DNA of 61,641 nucleotides from Syntrophaceae bacterium UBA6112. GTDB lineage: Bacteria > Desulfobacterota > Syntrophia > Syntrophales > UBA5619. The notes beneath the pieces are model-generated. The model worked only from the letters and a program-made list of their open reading frames with translations, searched no databases and was not told the DNA's origin. Within the stretch, counting starts at the first letter, position 1. Each line of letters begins with the position of its first letter. The stretch spans positions 1 to 61,641 of the forward strand of contig DIWG01000005.1 in NCBI GenBank assembly GCA_002423465.1, in the 5' to 3' direction. The position numbers and the translations under genes were made by a program. Of this stretch, positions 32,583-40,735 are shown piece after piece.

Positions 32583-33059
32583 CTATGCCCGATGTTCGTC
32601 TATCATGCTCTTGATTTCATCAGGGTGAGCCAGTCCTGAAAACGATATTTCCATGTCCGATTGAGCTGCGCTTGAGATGGCAAGCGTACCTACGCCGAAT
32701 ATGCGGTCAAAGACTCCCTGTATGACCTGAATATTTCTAATGTGGGAATGCAGTATCTCGCTCGTGTTCTTCGAGATCAGTCCTTCCCTCACCGTCGTCC
32801 GTTTATTCGTGACTGTGATCGTTCGCGTTTTACACTTCAGCCACCAGATAAACAAAATAACCAAGCCAGCGCCAAAAGCAGCGATAAGAATAACGGAGAA
32901 AATAAATCCGATCGGGTTGCTCCTGAACATGGATGGATTCGCGATCAGGAGCACTTCTTCAGGGATTTGTTTTTTGGGGAGCACCCAACCGCAATTGGGG
33001 CACGATGCGGCCTGATCGGATATTTGCTTGTTGCATTCCGGACAATTCATTAAAGCCAT
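32583..33059 (-). CDS. Zinc-ribbon and bacterial PH-domain membrane protein
   Basis: A 158-aa protein. The N-terminus has two CxxC pairs (CPEC and CPNC) forming a zinc ribbon, next a transmembrane region (PIGFIFSVILIAAFGAGLVI), and then a bPH2/YdbT-type domain (TITVTNKRTTVREGLISKNT...ILHSHIRNIQVIQG). Such proteins are thought to sit in the inner membrane; their role is unclear. The start at 33059 is chosen because AGGAGG lies about 9 bases upstream. It may be the first gene of the minus-strand island string. Confidence 0.8.
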   Translation of the reverse strand: MALMNCPECNKQISDQAASCPNCGWVLPKKQIPEEVLLIANPSMFRSNPIGFIFSVILIAAFGAGLVILFIWWLKCKTRTITVTNKRTTVREGLISKNTSEILHSHIRNIQVIQGVFDRIFGVGTLAISSAAQSDMEISFSGLAHPDEIKSMIDEHRA

Positions 33060-33178
33060 TTCCTCGTTCCTCCTTTCAATATTCCCATTCATGGGAAATG
33101 CAATCAGTCATATTTCCGCCCTCAACACGAATGAATGAGCATCATTCAATTTTCTGTGTTACAGTTGACGAGCCGAAA

Positions 33179-33340
33179 TCACTTCCAATGAGACTTTGCA
33201 AGTCTTCTTCCTGGAGCCGTTCCCATTCTACCCTGACCTTTGACCTTGCCTTGAGGGTCCAGAGTCTTCACTATAACGATTGAATCCTTGACTTTGTAGA
33301 AGACCTGTTCAGGTGTCAGTGCGTAGACTTGTGCGGGTAG
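33179..33340 (-). pseudogene. Fragment of a second trypsin-like protease
   Basis: Frame LPAQVYALTPEQVFYKVKDS continuing into IVIVKTLDPQGKVKGQG matches the N-terminal part of the neighbouring protease gene (ALAPAQVFDKVKDS, IVVLKTLDANSNLKNQG). It has lost its signal peptide and all of the catalytic domain. Its 5' end overlaps, in a different frame, the 3' end of the upstream copy, so the two are joined by a recombination. Confidence 0.65.
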
Positions 33341-33681
33341 GGTTTCCCTGTAATACCCTTAGCATCGAGGAGGCAGATGTCTTTGTCCCCATCTTCCGCG
33401 TATAGCGTGGCCCGGAGAAGTTGTTTGCCCCGGCCCACCTGGTAGGAGGCACCTCCTTCCACAACGTGGCAGTTGGTGGCGATCTTTCCGGAAGGGAGTA
33501 GCACCCCGCTTCCTTGGTTTTTCAGATTGCTATTGGCGTCCAATGTTTTCAACACGACAATGGAATCCTTGACTTTGTCGAAGACTTGGGCGGGTGCAAG
33601 GGCGTGAGCATATATGGGGATTGATACAAGGGAAAATGCGGCAGCGATCAAACATACAACCGAAGTAATATTCCCTCTCAT
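33316..33681 (-). pseudogene. Truncated trypsin-like serine protease
   Basis: A 121-aa open frame with a signal peptide (SVVCLIAAAFSLVSIPIYAHA), the N-terminal barrel of a trypsin-like/DegP-type protease, the catalytic His in IATNCHVVEG and an Asp in GDKDICLLD. It ends at GKPYPHKSTH, before the serine motif GNSGG could occur. A normal member needs about 100 residues more. It is therefore a broken gene, cut at the junction with the second copy. Confidence 0.7.
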
Positions 33682-33898
33682 TCCTTCTTTTCCCCATCAC
33701 ATAGTCTGCCAAGTCGATTCTTGGGAGAGCACCATGTCCCATTTGGGAATATCATATCATAATTACAAGGGGAATGACATCATTTCCGTGTGTAGAGCCA
33801 GCCGTTGTTCTTCCGGGTCAACTCCCTGGGGCCATTACCTGATTGCACAAATGTTGTGTTTACCCCATAATGTGGGTAATTGCCGAGAGAGGTATCCC

Positions 33899-35083
33899 AT
33901 GCAAAAAGTCATATTGCTGGTTGATATGAATGCCTTTTTCATAAGCTGTGAAATGACGAGGAATGATTCTCTTGTCGGAATACCGGCCGCTGTTGCCGGT
34001 GATCCAAAGAAGCGCACAGGAATCATTCTTGCGGCAAACTATGAGGCAAGGGCATGTGGGGTCAAGACGGCCATGGTCCTTCATGATGCTTTGAAATTTT
34101 GTCCTAAAATGGTCCTGGTACCGCCAGATCATCATTTCTACGGGCAGAAATCAACAGAGGTCATGGACTTGCTATCGAACTATACCCCGATTCTGGAACA
34201 AAACAGTATCGATGAAGCATGGCTCGATATGACCGGGTGCGAAGGACTTTTTGGAAAACCGGTGGATGCTGCAAAATGTATAATGGATGAAATCAAAGAC
34301 AGGCTCGGGCTTTGGTGCTCGATCGGAATCGCTGAAAATAAGTTCCTTGCAAAAATGGCCGCTGAAATGAAGAAGCCCCTCGGCATAACCGAGCTATGGG
34401 ATCATGATATTCCAATTAAACTCTGGCCGCTTCCCGTGAAAGAAATGTATGGCATTGGCGGTAAAACCGCCGAAAAAATGAATCGCATGGGAATACGGAC
34501 GATAGGTGCGCTTGCTAGGCTTGATGTAAGCCTCCTTGTCCAAACTTTCGGGAAAGGCGGAGATGAAATTTATCGGCATGCAAACGGGATTGACAATTCT
34601 CCTGTTGTTGCTCGCATGGCTGATGAAATGAAGTCAATCGGACGCTTAAAAACACTGCCGGAAGATATATCCGATATCGAGAAAGCAAAGCTGGTTCTCA
34701 TGGAGCTTGCTGATGATATTGGCATGGCTGCAAGAAGGCATGACAAAAAAGGTCGAACCGTACATATCACCCTGAAATATTCAGATTTTCAGGTAGCCAC
34801 AAGGCAGGCAACCATTCCTACAACCTATGCCACAAAAGAAATATACCAGGCTGGGTGCGGTCTGCTTGAGCAAAGCTGGAACAGATTCCATTCAGTGAGA
34901 TTGATCGGAATCAGCCTTTCGGGATTTCATAAAGAGAGTTCTTCGAAACAGTTGTCACTTTTTGATCAGTTGGAAGACGCCGTGAAGAACGATAAAAACG
35001 AACGAATTGACAAGGCCATGGACAAAATAAGAAATAAGCACGGCTCTGAAAAAATAACCTTTGCCGCCTTGGTTAAGAAATAG
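33899..35083 (+). CDS. dinB: Y-family DNA polymerase (DinB/Pol IV type)
   Basis: A 394-aa translesion polymerase. Catalytic carboxylates are Asp9 in LLVDMNAFF and Asp105-Glu106 in NSIDEAWLD; the little-finger domain follows, and the C-terminal QLSLF (351-355) is a clamp-binding motif. The start at 33899 gives the standard N-terminus and follows GAGAGG; a longer in-frame start is not supported. It lies at the right end of the tRNA-Val island, in AT-richer DNA than the flanks. Expected to copy past lesions with low fidelity. No LexA box could be recognised upstream. A UmuC-type assignment is less likely. Confidence 0.88.
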   Translation: MQKVILLVDMNAFFISCEMTRNDSLVGIPAAVAGDPKKRTGIILAANYEARACGVKTAMVLHDALKFCPKMVLVPPDHHFYGQKSTEVMDLLSNYTPILEQNSIDEAWLDMTGCEGLFGKPVDAAKCIMDEIKDRLGLWCSIGIAENKFLAKMAAEMKKPLGITELWDHDIPIKLWPLPVKEMYGIGGKTAEKMNRMGIRTIGALARLDVSLLVQTFGKGGDEIYRHANGIDNSPVVARMADEMKSIGRLKTLPEDISDIEKAKLVLMELADDIGMAARRHDKKGRTVHITLKYSDFQVATRQATIPTTYATKEIYQAGCGLLEQSWNRFHSVRLIGISLSGFHKESSSKQLSLFDQLEDAVKNDKNERIDKAMDKIRNKHGSEKITFAALVKK

Positions 35084-35155
35084 CTGGCCGCGGGGTCGTC
35101 GACCGCCTCACAACTTTTCTTGGGGATTGTGACCAGCTGATGAAGAGGTGGCCCA

Positions 35156-35221
35156 CTTCACACGGCAGAAGTCACTGGTTCAATCCCAGTACCGCCTACC
35201 ATGAAAATCAATGGGTTGCGG
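35156..35221 (+). repeat. attR-like repeat (partial tRNA-Val)
   Basis: Copy of the tRNA-Val 3' half, CCA end and flank, with three mismatches in 66 bp compared with 29492-29557. It lacks the acceptor 5' strand, D arm and anticodon 5' stem, so it is not a functional tRNA. It marks the right border of the island. The hairpin GGGTTGCGGG...CCGCAGCCCC with a T-rich tail continues the match to about 35243. Confidence 0.8.
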
Positions 35222-35351
35222 GTCATGCCGCAGCCCCTTTTCCTTTTAACCTGATCATTCCCCGACCCTTGGGTCGTTCCTTTAAGAAGGATCCAGGGCT
35301 TGCCTTGGGGTTTATACCATTGATTGTGATCCGATCGGCGACTGGGTTCGC

Positions 35352-36344
35352 CTATTCCGAGAGCGTGATCTTCAGGGTGCCTCCCCTTCCAAGGATGTCG
35401 TGGAGGTGGATGTAGCCCTTCAGATGGGCCATTTCGTCGGTGACGACCAGGGTGGTGATCTCTTTTTGCTGCATATATTCGATCGCCTGCGCGACGGAGA
35501 CATCTTCCTGGATCGTTTTGGGTGAGCGGGTCATGAAGGCGTCGATTTTCTGATCGAGGAAGTTCTTCTGACAGCGGACGAGCCGCCGGACATCCCCATC
35601 GGTCAGGATGCCGAGCAGGGTTTCCGTGCGATCCACGACAATGACGAAGCCTTTGTTTTGTTCGTCCATTTTCCGGATCGCGTCCAGGATAATCGTATCT
35701 TCAAAGACACGCGGAATCTGCGTTCCGCTGATCATTACATCGCGAACCTTGGCGCGAAGTCTGGCGCCGAGGCTCCCCCCGGGGTGAAACTTAAAAAAAT
35801 CCTTTTCCTGGAAGTGATTGCGATGAATCAGGGCCACGGCGAGGGCGTCTCCCATCGCCAGGGCGGCTGTTGAACTCGATGTTGGTGCGAGACCGAAGGG
35901 ACAGGCTTCTCTGGCCACTCCGACATCGATCACGATGTCGCACGATCTGGCCAGCGTCGAAGTGAGATTGCCGGTGAAGGCGATTCGCGGCACGCCGATG
36001 CCGCGGATGCTGTCTACGATCATGTTCAGTTCGTCGGTTTCACCGCCGTGGGAGATGGCAATCAGGACGTCATCCTTCGTCACGATTCCGAGATCCCCGT
36101 GAAGGCCCTCGACGGGATGGAGGAAAAGGGCCTGCGTTCCTGTGCTGGTGAGCGTCGCCACAATCTTCCTTCCGATCAGTCCCGATTTCCCGAGACCGGC
36201 GATAATCACGCGTCCCTTGCAGCGGTAAATCAGTTCGACCGCTTGCGCAAATTCTTCTCCCACACGATCGATCAGGTGAAGGATGCTTTCCGCCTCAAGC
36301 TGCAGAACTTCCTTTGCCTGTCGGATGGACTCGTCATGATTCAT
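35352..36344 (-). CDS. kdsD: Arabinose-5-phosphate isomerase
   Basis: Interconverts ribulose-5-phosphate and arabinose-5-phosphate, the first step to KDO for LPS. The 330-aa protein has an N-terminal SIS sugar-isomerase domain (GRVIIAGLGKSGLIGRKIVA, and HGDLGIVTKDDVLIAISHGGET) and two CBS domains after residue 200. KpsF/GutQ/KdsD share this layout and cannot be separated by sequence alone. It stands alone here, just outside the island, with the next gene divergent. It confirms an LPS-bearing outer membrane. Confidence 0.92.
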   Translation of the reverse strand: MNHDESIRQAKEVLQLEAESILHLIDRVGEEFAQAVELIYRCKGRVIIAGLGKSGLIGRKIVATLTSTGTQALFLHPVEGLHGDLGIVTKDDVLIAISHGGETDELNMIVDSIRGIGVPRIAFTGNLTSTLARSCDIVIDVGVAREACPFGLAPTSSSTAALAMGDALAVALIHRNHFQEKDFFKFHPGGSLGARLRAKVRDVMISGTQIPRVFEDTIILDAIRKMDEQNKGFVIVVDRTETLLGILTDGDVRRLVRCQKNFLDQKIDAFMTRSPKTIQEDVSVAQAIEYMQQKEITTLVVTDEMAHLKGYIHLHDILGRGGTLKITLSE

Positions 36345-36676
36345 GAGGGAACCTCTTTATGTCGATTCAAAGCGACATATCTTTTTTTGATGGATTTGCC
36401 GTTTCAGCGGATGTGGACGCTATCAGAAATTACCGAGCGTGACAAGATGGAATTTGGAAATTGGAATTTGGAAATCTCCGCCATCTGAAATTTTATGGAC
36501 ATATTGCGGAATGGCAGATATCGTGTATGTATAAGATATCAGAAGTATTACGCCTGGCAATGACATGGCCCTGGATTCAAGGGCATCGGCATTGACACGC
36601 ATAAGGTCATTCCCTATAATCAGTTTAATTGCAATCAGCCGCCGCAGGATCAAGGCGAGTGATTTTTCGGGGATGG
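36345..36676. other. 332-bp divergent gap between kdsD and the transglutaminase gene
   Basis: No gene recognised. A short tandem-like repeat (GGAATTTGGAAATT type) lies at 36449-36474. Promoters for both divergent genes are expected here but none is convincing. Confidence 0.4.
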
Positions 36677-38227
36677 ATGATGGCGGGAATCGGAAGGCAT
36701 TGGCGCCGGTTTGCGGGAGCAGGGGTGATTCTTCTCTTCTGCGTTTTATTGATCTTTCGCCTGGGGATTCCACGGCAATTTATTTCCGGGTCGGAGGAGA
36801 CCGCAGTGGCAATTCCGACGAAAGTTCCCGTAGGTGAAACCTGGATGAACATTACCCAGGAGAGCCGGAAGATCGGCTATGCGCGGCGCAACCATATCCG
36901 AACGGAAAACGGATTTCGATTTTCCGAACATATTTTCATGCGGATCAATACGATGGGGATTGCTCAGCCGCTGACGGTCCGAACGGCGGCGGAATTGAAA
37001 CCTGACCGGACGCTTGTGAGCTTTGAATTCGACCTCGGGTCAAACCTTTTCAAGTTTACGGCACGGGGAACGGTTGCGGGGAAGAAACTGACTGTCCGCA
37101 TCGGCGCTGCCGGCGAGGGAAAGATCAGCGTTATCGACCTTTCCGAGCCGCCTTATCTGGGAGGAGGCATTCTGGAATCCGTTGGAACGGCGGGACTCAA
37201 GCCGGGAGAGGGGAGAACATTTCCGGTCTTCGATCCGGCGTCGCTCGGGCAGAGGCCGGTGCGTGTGACGCTCCTCGGCGATGAACCATTGACGATCATG
37301 GGAAAAAGCCGGCAAGCAAAAAAGCTGTCGGTGGATTTCATGGGGATGAGGCAGGTTGCATGGGTCGACCCGGACGGCTCGGTGCTTCGGGAGGAGGGAA
37401 TACTCGGGATCGCACTGGAGCGTGTTTCAAGGGAAGAGGCGCTGGCGGGGCTGGAAGGGGCGGTCAGCGCGGACCTTACGGAAATTGCCGCTATCCCTTC
37501 ATCGAAGCCCATCGAGAATGCCGCGGGCTTGAAGGTTCTGAAGATCCGTCTGGAAGGACTGCCGGAGGATTATTTGTCGAAAACCAGCGAAAATGACATG
37601 GCTTCTAAAGACCGGAGAGGCCGGCCGAAGGGGCCGTTTCACCTCGACGGCGGGCGTCAGGTTTATCGAAATGGCCTCCTTACGATCAGACGCGAATCCT
37701 CTGCGGGTCCCCATACCCATACCGCCGGCGCCGCCGAGGATCTGTCCTCGGCGCTTCAATCCACCCCATTCATTCAATCGGATCATCCGAAGATCAGGCA
37801 GACATTAATTGAAATCATCCATCCCGGCGATCCGGAAGGCGCGAAGGCCGAAAAACTCCTGGACTGGGTTTACAAGAACCTGGAAAAGCGCCCAGTCCTT
37901 TCGGTTCCAAACGCGCTGGAGACAATAGAAAACCGCATCGGGGACTGCAATGAACACGCCGTCCTGCTGGCGGCTTTCGCACGGGCCGCAGGGATTCCGG
38001 CCGAGGTGGAGGCGGGGGTGGTCTATATGCGCGGCCGTTTTTTTTATCATGCGTGGAACGTTCTCTATCTTCAGGACCGGGGCGGTTGGGTGACGGCCGA
38101 CGCCGTTCTGGGACAGATGCCGGCGGACGTTACGCACATCCGTTTTGTCCGCGGGGAGGCCGACCGCCAGCTCGATCTGGTGGGGCTCATCGGTCGGTTA
38201 AAAATCGATATTTTGGAGATTCAATGA
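36677..38227 (+). CDS. Membrane-anchored transglutaminase-like protein
   Basis: A 516-aa protein with an N-terminal membrane anchor (GAGVILLFCVLLIFRLGI), a long extracytoplasmic beta-rich region, and a C-terminal transglutaminase-like (papain-fold) domain with a complete triad: Cys424 in IGDCNEHAVL, His458 in YHAWNV and Asp475 in VTADAVLG. It overlaps the following ABC transporter operon (ATGA at 38224 or a start at 38245). Such proteins may act as periplasmic proteases or peptide cross-linkers. Partnership with the transporter is an inference from the coupling. The start at 36677 follows a GGGG-rich site; 36680 and a GTG at 36659 are alternatives. Confidence 0.83.
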   Translation: MMAGIGRHWRRFAGAGVILLFCVLLIFRLGIPRQFISGSEETAVAIPTKVPVGETWMNITQESRKIGYARRNHIRTENGFRFSEHIFMRINTMGIAQPLTVRTAAELKPDRTLVSFEFDLGSNLFKFTARGTVAGKKLTVRIGAAGEGKISVIDLSEPPYLGGGILESVGTAGLKPGEGRTFPVFDPASLGQRPVRVTLLGDEPLTIMGKSRQAKKLSVDFMGMRQVAWVDPDGSVLREEGILGIALERVSREEALAGLEGAVSADLTEIAAIPSSKPIENAAGLKVLKIRLEGLPEDYLSKTSENDMASKDRRGRPKGPFHLDGGRQVYRNGLLTIRRESSAGPHTHTAGAAEDLSSALQSTPFIQSDHPKIRQTLIEIIHPGDPEGAKAEKLLDWVYKNLEKRPVLSVPNALETIENRIGDCNEHAVLLAAFARAAGIPAEVEAGVVYMRGRFFYHAWNVLYLQDRGGWVTADAVLGQMPADVTHIRFVRGEADRQLDLVGLIGRLKIDILEIQ

Positions 38228-38244
38228 TTCATGGAGCAGACGCG

Positions 38245-38994
38245 ATGATTGAATTGACCGACCTGACAAAACGGTACGGAAGCACACTGGCGGTGGACCA
38301 CTTGAACCTCTCCGTACGGAAGGGAGAGATCTTCGGTTTCATCGGACCAAACGGCGCCGGAAAAACCACGACGATCCGCATGATGGCGGGCGTCCTGGGA
38401 CCGACCGAGGGGACGGTTCGGATCGACGGGATTGCGATGGCGGCGGATCCGAAATCGGCCAAGAGAATCATCGGTTTCATCCCGGACAGGCCCTTCCTCT
38501 ACGAGAAGCTGAGCGGTATGGAATTCCTGCGTTTTGTCGCCGATCTCTACGGTTTCGGAGACGGGTTCTTCCGGGAGAAGGCCGAGGGACTGCTGATCCA
38601 GTTTTCCCTTTACGACTGGGCCGACCACCTGATCGAGGCCTATTCCCACGGGATGAAACAGCGATTGATCATTGCCTCGGCCTTGCTGCACGAGCCCCGG
38701 GTGATCATCGTCGATGAGCCGATGGTCGGACTCGATCCGGCCGGGATCCGGATGGTCAAGGATCTTCTCCGCGAGCTGGCGCGGAAGGGAACGACGATCT
38801 TTATGTCCACCCATACGTTGGAGATCGCCGAAGACCTCTGCGACCGGATCGGGGTCATCCATCACGGGCGGCTTGTGGCGCTGGGAACCACCGGCGACCT
38901 GCGGGGAACGGCCCTTCTCCGGGAAGGCGATCTGGAGGAGGTGTTTCTGAGACTGACCGGAAAAGACGATATCGTCCCATTATCAAGAACTTGA
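38245..38994 (+). CDS. ABC transporter ATP-binding protein
   Basis: A 249-aa ATPase with Walker A GPNGAGKTTT, a signature block YSHGMKQRLIIASALLHEP (the LSGGQ motif appears as YSHGM), Walker B VIIVDEPMVGLD and the switch histidine in STHTLEIAEDLCD. The variant signature SHGMKQR is that of the ABC-2/drug or antibiotic export group. The start at 38245 has GGAG in place; an ATG at 38224 would overlap the upstream stop codon. It pairs with the permease that starts as this gene ends. Confidence 0.9.
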   Translation: MIELTDLTKRYGSTLAVDHLNLSVRKGEIFGFIGPNGAGKTTTIRMMAGVLGPTEGTVRIDGIAMAADPKSAKRIIGFIPDRPFLYEKLSGMEFLRFVADLYGFGDGFFREKAEGLLIQFSLYDWADHLIEAYSHGMKQRLIIASALLHEPRVIIVDEPMVGLDPAGIRMVKDLLRELARKGTTIFMSTHTLEIAEDLCDRIGVIHHGRLVALGTTGDLRGTALLREGDLEEVFLRLTGKDDIVPLSRT

Positions 38995-39014
38995 TCAATG
39001 TGTTAGGGATCACC

Positions 39015-40706
39015 ATGAATGAACTCACCGCACTGCTTCGCCCCCGATTCCTCTCCTTCAGGAACGCCGGCGACTCCCGCAGCGCCGGCAACCGCCGGAT
39101 CCGCTATCTTCTCTTTGCTGCAATCGGTTTGGTCTTCTGGATCGGCGCCTTCCTGCTTCTGTACCGGGTTCTGACCTATTTTCAGGGGATCGAGGAGTTC
39201 GGCGACGTCCTCGCCCGGAAGCTTCTCTCGATGGTTCTGTTGACCTTTTTTTCACTTTTGGTCTTCAGCAGCATCATCGCCTCGCTCTCCAAGCTCTATC
39301 TGAGCCGGGACCTGCTTTTGGTCCATTCCTTGCCGGTATCGGGCGGGAAGATCTTTTTGGCGCGCTGGCTGGAGAGCGCGATGGACAGCTCATGGATGGT
39401 GATTCTCTTCAGCCTCCCCGTATTTCTCTCCTACGGAATTGTCTACAAGGCGGGTCCTTTCTTTTATATGACCGCCGGGATGGCCATTATCCCGCTCTGT
39501 CTGATTGCCTCCGCGATGAGCGCGTTGGTCGTCGTCATTGCGGCCGTTCTCCTCCCGGCGGGGCGAATCCGGACCGTTTTTGTTTTCTTCGGGCTGCTGC
39601 TGATCATGGCGCTCATCTTTGCCTTCCGTTTGATGCGGCCGGAGAGGCTGGTCAACCCGGAGAGCTTCGCCACACTGGTCCTCTATCTGCGGGAGATGGG
39701 GACGCCCGGCTCACCTTTTCTTCCGACGACCTGGGTTTACGACAGCCTCAATGCGGCGCTTTCGGGTTTGAAGGGCGAGACATTTTTCCATCTTTCCCTG
39801 GCCTGGAGCTGTGCAGTTGCGCTCGGTTTCGTCATGACATGGCTGGCGGATGCGTTCTATTTCGAGGGCTACACAAAGGCGCAGACCACGGCGGAGCAGC
39901 TCTTTCCCCACAAAAACGGCTCGGCGGGGAAACGTGGTGCTTTATTCGACAGGATCTCCGGACCGGCATGGGCATTCACCGTCAAGGAGTTCCGAACCTT
40001 CTTCCGGGACCAGACCCAGTGGCCGCAGCTTTTCCTGATCGCGGCACTGATTGTAATATACCTCTATAATTTTTCGGTTCTGCCGTTGGGACAATCGAAG
40101 ATCCGGACGATATACCTGCAGAATATTTTTTCTTTCCTGAATATGGGGCTGGCTGCCTTTGTCCTGACGGCGATCGCCGCCCGTTTTGTCTATCCGGCGG
40201 TCAGTTTCGAGGGCGATGCCTTCTGGATCGTCCGGGCAGCGCCGATTTCGCTTCGGACATTTCTCTGGGTGAAATTTGCGGTCTATGGCCTTCCGCTGCT
40301 CATTCTTGCTGAGATCCTGATCGTGAGCTCCAATATCCTGCTGCAAGTCACGCCGTTCATGATGGTTCTGTCGGTTGTCACGGTCTTCATGATGACGCCG
40401 GGGGTGGTGGCCCTGGGGGTTGGGCTCGGGGCGGCCTATCCCGACTTCAAATCCGAAAATCCGGCCCAGGCGGTCACAAGCTTCGGGGGGCTTTTGTTCA
40501 TGCTTTTCGCAGCGGGTTTCATCGCGGCGGTAATCGTTCTCGAAGCGGGACCGGTCTATCAGATCTTCATGGCCGACTTCCACGGGAGAAGCCTCTCCGG
40601 TCTGCAGTGGATATGGCTGGTCGGTTCGTTTGCCCTCGTCCTGCTCTTCTGCATCCTCGCCGTGATCCTTCCCATGCGTCTCGGCGAACGGCGTCTGCGG
40701 GATTAG
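39015..40706 (+). CDS. ABC transporter permease, large ABC-2-like
   Basis: A 563-aa inner-membrane protein with about 12 hydrophobic segments (for example FAAIGLVFWIGAFLLLYRVL and MALIFAF, later LVGSFALVLLFCILAVILPM). It looks like two fused six-helix permease halves, as in the putative permease class found with single ATPases. It starts 20 bp after the ATPase stop; AGGGATCACC precedes the ATG at 39015, and a TTG at 38991 overlapping the ATPase end is an alternative. The substrate is unknown. Confidence 0.85.
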   Translation: MNELTALLRPRFLSFRNAGDSRSAGNRRIRYLLFAAIGLVFWIGAFLLLYRVLTYFQGIEEFGDVLARKLLSMVLLTFFSLLVFSSIIASLSKLYLSRDLLLVHSLPVSGGKIFLARWLESAMDSSWMVILFSLPVFLSYGIVYKAGPFFYMTAGMAIIPLCLIASAMSALVVVIAAVLLPAGRIRTVFVFFGLLLIMALIFAFRLMRPERLVNPESFATLVLYLREMGTPGSPFLPTTWVYDSLNAALSGLKGETFFHLSLAWSCAVALGFVMTWLADAFYFEGYTKAQTTAEQLFPHKNGSAGKRGALFDRISGPAWAFTVKEFRTFFRDQTQWPQLFLIAALIVIYLYNFSVLPLGQSKIRTIYLQNIFSFLNMGLAAFVLTAIAARFVYPAVSFEGDAFWIVRAAPISLRTFLWVKFAVYGLPLLILAEILIVSSNILLQVTPFMMVLSVVTVFMMTPGVVALGVGLGAAYPDFKSENPAQAVTSFGGLLFMLFAAGFIAAVIVLEAGPVYQIFMADFHGRSLSGLQWIWLVGSFALVLLFCILAVILPMRLGERRLRD

Positions 40707-40735
40707 CCTTTCGAGGTTCTCGTCTGCGAGGCCTT

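Noticed and set aside
35156..35231. A second tRNA-Val
   Set aside because: Only the 3' half is present; the acceptor 5' strand, D arm and 5' anticodon stem are missing, so it is an attachment-site repeat.
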